A stretch of 64,000 nucleotides of DNA from Gordonibacter pamelaeae (lineage in GTDB: Bacteria; Actinomycetota; Coriobacteriia; Coriobacteriales; Eggerthellaceae): the NCBI RefSeq assembly GCF_042665095.1, contig NZ_JBHTBV010000011.1; one strand, given 5' to 3'. The notes beneath the pieces are model-generated. The model made no database searches. It was not told where the DNA came from and worked only from the letters and a program-made list of their open reading frames with translations. Position numbers and translations under genes: made by a program. Positions 58,935 through 64,000 of the stretch are shown one piece after another (within the stretch, counting starts at the first letter, position 1; every line of letters begins with the position of its first letter).

Positions 58935-59008
58935 GCGAACATGCCGACCACCCCAATCGGTTACCTTGGTCATCGCCATCGTAGATCGACCAAGGAGGCC
59001 AGGAAGGA

Positions 59009-59689
59009 ATGATCAGCATGTCCAAGGCATATTCTATACGCCAGCTCAGGATGGAGGGCGACTCGATCGCCGAGATATCCAGGAAGCTCGAGGTTTCCAG
59101 GGACACCGTCTACAAGTACCTCGCGATGGACGACCTCTCGCAGAGGCCGCCCGCCCCGCGCGCCAAGGGCAGCGTGCTCGACCGCTACCGGCCGCTCATC
59201 GAGAGTTGGCTCGACGAGGACGAGCGCAACTGGCGCAAGCAGCGCCACACCGCCCGCCGCATCTGGGCCCGCCTGCGCGACGAGGCCGGCGCCGACGTCG
59301 CCGAGTCGACCGTGCGCAACTACGTCAGGCGCATCAAGCTCGAGCGCGGCGCGAGCCGCGAGCAGTACCTCGACCTCGACTGGGAGCCGGGCGACGCGCA
59401 GGCGGACTTCGGCGAGGCCGACTTCTACGTCGGCGGCGTGCGCACGCGCATGAGCTTCTTCGTCATGACGTTCCCCTATTCGAACGTGGGCATCGCCCAG
59501 GTGTTCCCCGGCGAGAACGCCGAGTGCGTGTGCCAGGCGCTGCGCAACATATTCGAGCACGTGGCGGGCGTGCCCAGGCGCATCCTGTTCGACAACGCTG
59601 CCGGCGTGGGCCGCCGCGTCGGCGACGCCGTCTGCACCACCGAGATGTTCTCGGCCTTCGCCGCCCACTACGGGTTCGCCTACTCGAAG
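59009..59689 (+). pseudogene. istA: IstA transposase, 3' end lost
   Basis: Translation from the ATG at 59009 (AGGAGG and GGAAGGA upstream) gives an IstA-like protein. The N-terminal HTH is IRQLRMEGDSIAEISRKLEV followed by SRDTVYKYL. Then come the WLDEDERNWRKQRHTARRIW segment and the retroviral-integrase fold, with the first aspartate in GDAQADFGEADFYV and the second in RRILFDNAAGVG. The sequence is interrupted after AAHYGFAYSKLL, before the catalytic glutamate. A longer chimeric frame continues into the IS110 element but is meaningless. Confidence 0.87.
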
Positions 59690-59701
59690 CTCCTATGTAT
59701 G

Positions 59702-60918
59702 TCAACTTGCTTTTTTCGCCTGAGATTTCAGCCAAGCATCGTATTCTTCCAGGAACTGGACATTCATCAGACGGCCGGTCTCGGCGTAGCTTACCTTTTG
59801 GAATCCGACGTTGAGGGCCTTTCCCGCTTCCACCAAAGTAATGCCCAGAGCTTGTCTTGCGGGGCGCAGATCCTTCCACGACGGCCCTTTGATTTCGAAC
59901 GGGTTGCGCAACGCCCGGAACACCTCGCGGGCGATGTAGCGCTTGAGGCACCTGATGGCCTCCTTCTTGGACTTTCCGTCGCGCTTGCGCTTCCCGACGT
60001 AATCCTTGGTCCTCTGATCATACGACATCCTGGTCACCGCGATCTGGTAAAGCGCCCTGTTGGCGCGCCTGTCGCCCCCTCTGTTCAGGCGATGGCGCTC
60101 CGTTTTGCCCGAGCTCGCCAGCAGCGGGGCGACGCCGCATAGGGAGGCGAACTCGGCCTCGCTTTTCAGCCTTTCGGGATTCCCTCCGCCAGCCACGGCC
60201 AGGGCGGCGGCGGTAACGGTGCCGCAGCCGTAGATGGCGAGCAGGGCGGGGGCGTTCGCCTCCAAAACCCGCTTCATCCTCTCCTCGATGGCGTCCGCCT
60301 CCCGATCCTGGAGATCCCAGGCTTTTCCCAAGGACCCCAGGGCCATAACGATGCCGCCGGCGGCGGGGTCGAGCGTCGAGAGAGCGTTTCTGAGGTTCTT
60401 CCTGGAAAGGCCCTCCAACGACCTTCTCAGGTCCTCTGGCGCCGTCACTATCAGGGATTTCGCAGCGTTTATCATGGCCGATGTGGCCTGCACGAGGCGA
60501 CCGCGGGCTATCATGAGCTGCCTGAGTTCCTCCGTCCATCCGGACTGGTCCTTGGGCTTCGACAGGTTGGCCCTGGCGAGAACCTGCCGCGCCGCCACCT
60601 CGGCGTCGGCCGGATCGCTCTTCGGACGGCCCGACTTGCGCTCGCCCTTCCCGGCACCATCACCTCGTACACGCAGTACCAAAGCTCAAGGAGCCTTCGC
60701 GTCAAGCCGGCGCCGTACGAGCCGGTCCCCTCGACGCCGACGCCGACGCACGTTGCCGGGCCTCCTATCTTGCCGGCGAGGGCATCGTAGCCTTTCGCGT
60801 CCGCGGCGAACCTGAACGTCCCGATCGCTCTCCCCATGTGGTCGAGGAGACAGAGGGTGTGGGTGTCTTTGTGGGTGTCGACGCCGGCAAAGACGAGGTC
60901 TTTCTCCAACTCGCTCAT
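59702..60918 (-). pseudogene. IS110-family DEDD transposase, frameshifted
   Basis: The N-terminal RuvC-like DEDD domain starts at the ATG at 60918: FAGVDTHKDTHTLCLLDHMG (first Asp), then VGVGVEGTGSYGAGLTRRLL (Glu). Near 60648 one base appears to be missing in the CCGGGAAGGG run. After correction the chain continues with KSGRPKSDPADAEVAARQ (last two Asp). The C-terminal Tnp_IS116/IS110/IS902 domain has YGCGTVTAAALAVAGG, SEAEFASLCGVAPLLASSGK with the catalytic Ser region, and RGGDRRANRALYQIAVTRM. About 405 residues when joined. The frameshift would inactivate it unless it is a sequencing error. Confidence 0.87.
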
Positions 60919-61032
60919 ACGCAGCCTTTCAGATCAACGCTTGCGATACGGTCCGAACCGAAGGCTGGCTAGACAGAACACTGATGGGGGCTGTACCATG
61001 CGGGTTGCTAGGTCCACGCGCTCGAGCCCATG
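60919..61032 (-). ncRNA. Possible bridge-RNA region of the IS110 element
   Basis: IS110-group elements encode a bridge RNA in the non-coding left end upstream of the transposase; that is established for IS621. This 114-base segment between the transposase start and the element boundary is the only place for it here. It is shorter than the IS621 example, so either the boundary or the assignment may be off. I have not folded it. Confidence 0.35.
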
Positions 61033-61192
61033 CTCCTATTAGGCCATTGGCCGGCCTTGGTCGGGGCCGACGCGAGGCTCTTCGAGTTGAGGCCAGTCGC
61101 TGGAATCGACGGCAGTTCTTTAATGGGCCATCGCGTCGGCTCATGCGCATTTTCGCCGATAGCCCTCGTCGATAGCGCGATTCCCATTATCA

Positions 61193-61756
61193 GTGTCCTA
61201 CCGCACAGATACCCTGGCGATTTCCGACGCGCCCCTCGATATCCGAAAGGCGTGGCCCCTTTACGCCGACCTAGTCGACATCGAAAGACCGTCGACGCGG
61301 CCTGTCATCGATCATCGCCTGAAAGGCGAGGGGAACGGGTTCATCAGGTTTCTCACCTTGCTCGAGACGAAACAGCCCGACGGTACCGACCGCAAAGGCC
61401 GCCCGGAAGAGGACAGATGGTGCTATCTGGTCGTAAGTTCAGATATCGGCGTCAAGCCCGTGAAAGATCAGATGCGGATAGCGAACCGACTGCTACAGGC
61501 ATTTGACGGAAGGCTCTTTCGCCCGCGCGTCGCATATTCCGGTGTGAAGATGGCCGAGATCGCGCCCGAGCAAAAGCCTAGAAACATAATGGATGCCATG
61601 TGGTTACTTGCCAGAGACCATCCCGACCGCTACCTCCTGACTTGCAGGAGATGTATGCGGACCGTGCTCTCGGGAACCCAGGGCGGCGAGCGTTCATTTT
61701 GCAGCAACTCATGCCGTGCGACCTGGAGCAAGGAGCACTCGGCTAAAAAGCGATAG
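61193..61756 (+). CDS. Hypothetical protein with a C-terminal zinc ribbon
   Basis: This is a 187-residue protein from a GTG at 61193 without a clear ribosome site. The C-terminal 35 residues hold a treble-clef-like CRRCMRTVLSGTQGGERSFC, then SNSCRATWSKEHSAKKR. That gives a Cys-x2-Cys...Cys-x3-Cys motif similar to CGNR or MYM-type fingers. The N-terminal 140 residues (DAPLDIRKAWPLYADLVDIE, RPEEDRWCYLVVSSDIGVK) are not recognised. It is the first gene after the IS elements and begins an accessory region. Confidence 0.6.
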   Translation: MSYRTDTLAISDAPLDIRKAWPLYADLVDIERPSTRPVIDHRLKGEGNGFIRFLTLLETKQPDGTDRKGRPEEDRWCYLVVSSDIGVKPVKDQMRIANRLLQAFDGRLFRPRVAYSGVKMAEIAPEQKPRNIMDAMWLLARDHPDRYLLTCRRCMRTVLSGTQGGERSFCSNSCRATWSKEHSAKKR

Positions 61757-61803
61757 CGGCAGTATCGCAGCTCCGCCGGAAATCGGCGGGGCCCACAACC
61801 AAA

Positions 61804-61850
61804 TCGACCCTAGAAAGGCACCCGGACACCGGGTGCCTTTCTAGGGTCGA
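61804..61850. terminator. Perfect 22-bp hairpin, probable terminator
   Basis: 61804-61825 and 61829-61850 are exact reverse complements with an ACA loop. No T-run follows. The stem is symmetrical and could stop transcription from either side; it also shares the core CCCGGACACCGGG with a second hairpin at 61964-61982. Confidence 0.55.
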
Positions 61851-61963
61851 TAAACCTCCAGCTCAACGATTAAATCTTCTCCCCTCCGGGTACAAGATGG
61901 GCAATTGTGCACCTGATGGATAGGGGAGGAAATCTATCGTTTCCTCCGCGACCGACAGCCACA

Positions 61964-61982
61964 GCGCCCGGACACCGGGCGC
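61964..61982. repeat. Hairpin sharing the CCCGGACACCGGG core
   Basis: GCGCCCGG-ACA-CCGGGCGC forms an 8-bp stem with the same loop and inner stem as the 22-bp hairpin 140 bases upstream. It lies 45 bases before the HNH gene. The rest of 61757-62027 shows no gene. Confidence 0.5.
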
Positions 61983-62027
61983 AACCCGCACGAATAACCG
62001 CCACGAAAAGAGAAAGAGGCATCGCAA

Positions 62028-62378
62028 ATGGATGCAATGGTAGAGGCCATGAAGCCGTACATCGGCATGATTTTCGCTATCTGGTTCATATCGGAGGTGA
62101 TCACCGCCATGTTCCGCCTGCACCGCAAGAAGTCATACCAAGACCGCCGTATGGCCAACGACGCCGAGCATGCCAAGGTGACCCGCGCGATGCACTACGA
62201 CGTTCTTCACCGCGACGGCTTCCACTGCGTCCGTTGCGGCCGAGGCCGCGAGGATGGCGTGAAGCTCCACGTCGACCATATCGTTCCCGTATCGCGCGGC
62301 GGCAAGTCGGTGATGGGCAACCTCCAGACCCTATGTGAGGTCTGCAACTGCGGCAAGGGAAACCGCTACCTGGAATAA
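62028..62378 (+). CDS. Membrane-anchored HNH endonuclease-like protein
   Basis: This is a 116-residue protein. Residues about 10-30 (YIGMIFAIWFISEVITAMF) are a membrane helix. Residues about 55-116 form an HNH domain: VLHRDGFHCVRCGRGREDG, then LHVDHIVPVSRGGKSVMGNL and LCEVCNCGKGNRYL. The four zinc cysteines and the DH catalytic pair are intact. Membrane-tethered HNH nucleases of this size are uncommon; related proteins occur in phages and defence islands. AGAGG ten bases before the ATG is a weak ribosome site. Confidence 0.8.
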   Translation: MDAMVEAMKPYIGMIFAIWFISEVITAMFRLHRKKSYQDRRMANDAEHAKVTRAMHYDVLHRDGFHCVRCGRGREDGVKLHVDHIVPVSRGGKSVMGNLQTLCEVCNCGKGNRYLE

Positions 62379-62465
62379 ACACGCGATAGAATGGCAGAAA
62401 TACAAGAACTCTATCAATAACTCTATCAATAACTGGCAATTGACTCTCTAGGAAAAGGCAACTCA

Positions 62466-63254
62466 ATGCAAACAGACAAATACGATCGAGAACTCATAGA
62501 CGCGATTGACAAATGGGAACCCAAATTAGTTGAACAGGTAAAAACGATAGAAAATGAGTGCGGCTTTCCCACTGTAATATACCGTTCGCCAAGCAGGCTC
62601 ATTAAAGAATGCGAAGATGCGTACGATTGCGGGTGTGTCATAGCTGCCCTTACCTTGGTTTTAACGATTCCAGATGTATGCTCGAGATTGGATGGCACTG
62701 ATTATCGAACCTGGAGTGCAAGATATCTCCAGCTGAAAAGACCTAAAGGTTCCAAAGAGAAAGAGCGCGCACCGGAGAAAACGCAAAAAGAGGTTGCAGA
62801 AGATTTTAAATGCATCGAGAGTGAAGGCATATTCACGGCAGCAGATTTATATCAACTCAGATGCTCGATAGTCCATGCAGGTTCGTCGGTCATAGGCAAA
62901 GAAGAAACCAAAGATAAAGACAAAGATAAAGACAAAAAGAAAAAGAAAGATGGAGCCAAATTCAGCCCATACAGAACGATAGGGGTGGGCTTGACGGGAA
63001 ACCCTGAAAACCTCCTTATCAGTTATGGGCATGATGGAGTAGGCATAGATGAGATGACAAACTGCTCCTATAGTTGCACAGTCAATCTTGAAGGCTTGAT
63101 TCGTCGAATGGCAAAAGGTGTCGAGAAATTCATTTTGGAAGATCCGACAAGAGATGATGAATACTCATTTGAGAAAGCTGAAAGCATAGAAGATAAGGAA
63201 ACGCCAGTAACCACCCGTAAAGGAATAGTCGACTATAGAACAATCAGCAATTAA
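62466..63254 (+). CDS. AT-rich gene with a HEPN-like R-x4-H motif, possible defence protein
   Basis: This 262-residue cytosolic protein is encoded in DNA far richer in A+T than the rest of the window, a sign of recent transfer. Residues about 1-95 are helical (ELIDAIDKWEPKLVEQVKTI, CVIAALTLVLTIPDVCSRLD). The helix TAADLYQLRCSIVHAGSSVI near 130 contains Arg-x4-His, the form of the HEPN RNase active site. A Lys/Asp repeat (KDKDKDKDKKKKKDG) then leads to a beta-rich C-terminal part. No exact family is recognised. RNase activity is inferred from the motif only. It lies between an HNH protein and an AbiEii-type gene. Confidence 0.65.
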   Translation: MQTDKYDRELIDAIDKWEPKLVEQVKTIENECGFPTVIYRSPSRLIKECEDAYDCGCVIAALTLVLTIPDVCSRLDGTDYRTWSARYLQLKRPKGSKEKERAPEKTQKEVAEDFKCIESEGIFTAADLYQLRCSIVHAGSSVIGKEETKDKDKDKDKKKKKDGAKFSPYRTIGVGLTGNPENLLISYGHDGVGIDEMTNCSYSCTVNLEGLIRRMAKGVEKFILEDPTRDDEYSFEKAESIEDKETPVTTRKGIVDYRTISN

Positions 63255-63371
63255 ATCGGAAAGTTCCCCGAAAACCGCCCGAACCCCGACGAAAGTAACC
63301 CGGCGGCAACCAGAACCGTCTTGGCTACTGGGTTGCACCCGACGAAGTGCGGAAAGCCTCCACCCATCTCT
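63255..63371. other. Short gap between convergent genes
   Basis: No gene or clear terminator hairpin is seen between the AT-rich gene and the AbiEii-type gene. Confidence 0.4.
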
Positions 63372-64000
63372 TTAGGAAAGCACAAGATTCCTTTTCGGCA
63401 TGCCGGTGGCCGAAATCAATCCCGACGATATCTCGGTTGCGAGCCTGCGCCTGGCATGCTCGACCTGATCCGAGATGCCGAGTGAGGCGGCGACGCGGCC
63501 GTAGCACCTTTCGACGATAGCGTTGAGGGCATCGCAGTGGTTATCGAAATCGTGCGTGCGGTCGAGAACGGCAGGGGATAGGAAGCGCTGCATCTGCCCG
63601 GTGAATGACCCGTCGGCATAGCAGACGTGCGCTCGTTGCATGCCGACGGCGATCATTCTGGCAAGGGGCACGGGACAGCGGTAGTCATCGTGCTTTGCCG
63701 CGACGAGTGCGGCTACGGCAGAAAAGTCGATTTCCTGCGCACGGACGATCCAGGGAATGTCCCAGAGGTCGCGGTGCCTGATATGCGTATCGGTGGCGGA
63801 GAATGAGATCAGCTTATCGGCCAAGATTTCCTCGAGTGTCTGGCACCGGATTGTAAGGTCGTCGTACATTCCGGCGAGCTCGGGATAATTGACCGCGACG
63901 CGGCGGACCGTGGATGTATGCGCCGGAACGGACGCGATCTCGAGCTTGATTCGCTGTTTCGGCAAATCGGGGCGCGCGATGTTGGTGTTTACCGAGACCG
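63372..64000 (-). CDS. AbiEii/AbiGii-type nucleotidyltransferase, N-terminal part outside the window
   Basis: This is the C-terminal 209 or so residues of a nucleotidyltransferase resembling AbiEii, the toxin of type IV AbiE toxin-antitoxin phage-defence systems. The frame is open to the window edge, and the first visible residues (VNTNIARPDLPKQRIKLEI) look internal. The diagnostic phrase is LEEILADKLISFSATDTHIR followed by HRDLWDIPWIV, matching the EEILAEKL...RDLYDL pattern of the family. The active-site GGT...D part must lie beyond 64000. In AbiE systems the antitoxin AbiEi is upstream, here outside the window. Confidence 0.8.
   Translation of the reverse strand, partial: VSVNTNIARPDLPKQRIKLEIASVPAHTSTVRRVAVNYPELAGMYDDLTIRCQTLEEILADKLISFSATDTHIRHRDLWDIPWIVRAQEIDFSAVAALVAAKHDDYRCPVPLARMIAVGMQRAHVCYADGSFTGQMQRFLSPAVLDRTHDFDNHCDALNAIVERCYGRVAASLGISDQVEHARRRLATEISSGLISATGMPKRNLVLS

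Larger units (their letters stand above)
58878..59689 (+). mobile_element. IS21-family element, left part only
   Basis: The terminal repeats and the 5' two-thirds of istA remain. It is cut off at 59689-59696 by an IS110-type element. The rest of istA, istB and the right end are absent from the window. Confidence 0.8.
59690..61039 (-). mobile_element. IS110-family element inserted in IS21
   Basis: The element is about 1.34 kb and bounded by an identical 8-mer, GCTCCTAT, at 59689-59696 and 61032-61039. It carries a DEDD-type transposase on the minus strand and a short non-coding left end. IS110 elements lack terminal inverted repeats and recombine at short core sequences, which fits. Confidence 0.7.

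Noticed and set aside
59009..60142. A 377-residue protein reading from istA into the IS110 element
   Set aside because: It is a chimera created by insertion; the second part is antisense to the IS110 transposase.

Overview
The window looks like a chromosomal segment of a high-GC, anaerobic, gut-type Coriobacteriia actinomycete close to Eggerthella or a related Eggerthellaceae genus. This is an inference from a FabK-type enoyl reductase, a fused AccD-AccA protein, a complete anaerobic (Cbi-type) cobalamin pathway, a LoaP-type NusG paralogue and a type I-C-like CRISPR repeat. No rRNA or tRNA is present to confirm it.

Layout. 1-2566: end of RNase R and a membrane protein. 2627-11136: a fatty-acid locus, made of a FabT-like MarR regulator, two perfect parS sites, then acpP-fabK-fabD-fabG-fabF-fabZ and a large AccDA fusion. 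Matching FabT-type boxes lie at the regulator promoter and just inside the acpP transcript. 11158-16626: a perfect 33-bp inverted repeat, a SWIM/SNF2 helicase, a NUDIX hydrolase with a leaderless-type promoter, and a cluster of three small XRE regulators. 17156-21307: a DUF523-GNAT fusion, an orphan CRISPR array (seven repeats, no cas genes), a staphylococcal-type nuclease, a GIY-YIG protein, a YhcH protein and an unknown gene. 21348-31843: an OtsA-OtsB fusion, two GGDEF proteins, an M42 peptidase, smpB, a very acidic protein, the tmRNA gene and an L,D-transpeptidase. 31862-36377: YbaK, an XRE gene with a possible antisense transcript, a frameshifted loaP followed by an unknown membrane protein, and a broken IS3 element. 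This stretch looks like the wreck of an acquired, possibly polysaccharide-related, region.

36378-58860 is the cobalamin region. Leftward, behind a cobalamin riboswitch, run an exported (Tat/lipoprotein) CbiK cobaltochelatase, a lipoprotein, a substrate-binding lipoprotein, a FecCD permease and an ABC ATPase with an extra C-terminal domain. Rightward, a tightly overlapping run of 17 genes encodes the corrin ring, adenosylation and nucleotide-loop steps: cbiF, D, L, G, H, ET, A, cobT, U, S, a CobU-like/CobC fusion, cbiB, cobD, cbiP, the adenosyltransferase, cbiC and cbiJ. Together the two arms cover sirohydrochlorin to cobalamin plus a probable uptake system for a metal or tetrapyrrole.

58878-64000 is accessory DNA: an IS21 fragment interrupted by a frameshifted IS110 element, then a zinc-ribbon protein, a membrane-anchored HNH protein, an AT-rich gene with a HEPN-like R-x4-H motif, and the end of an AbiEii-type nucleotidyltransferase. 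The last genes resemble a defence or mobile island.

Best leads are the HEPN-like gene beside AbiEii, the riboswitch-controlled exported CbiK with its transporter, the AccDA fusion with a biotin-carboxylase-like N-domain, the CobU-like/CobC fusion, and the possible antisense RNA over the XRE gene at 32558-32794.
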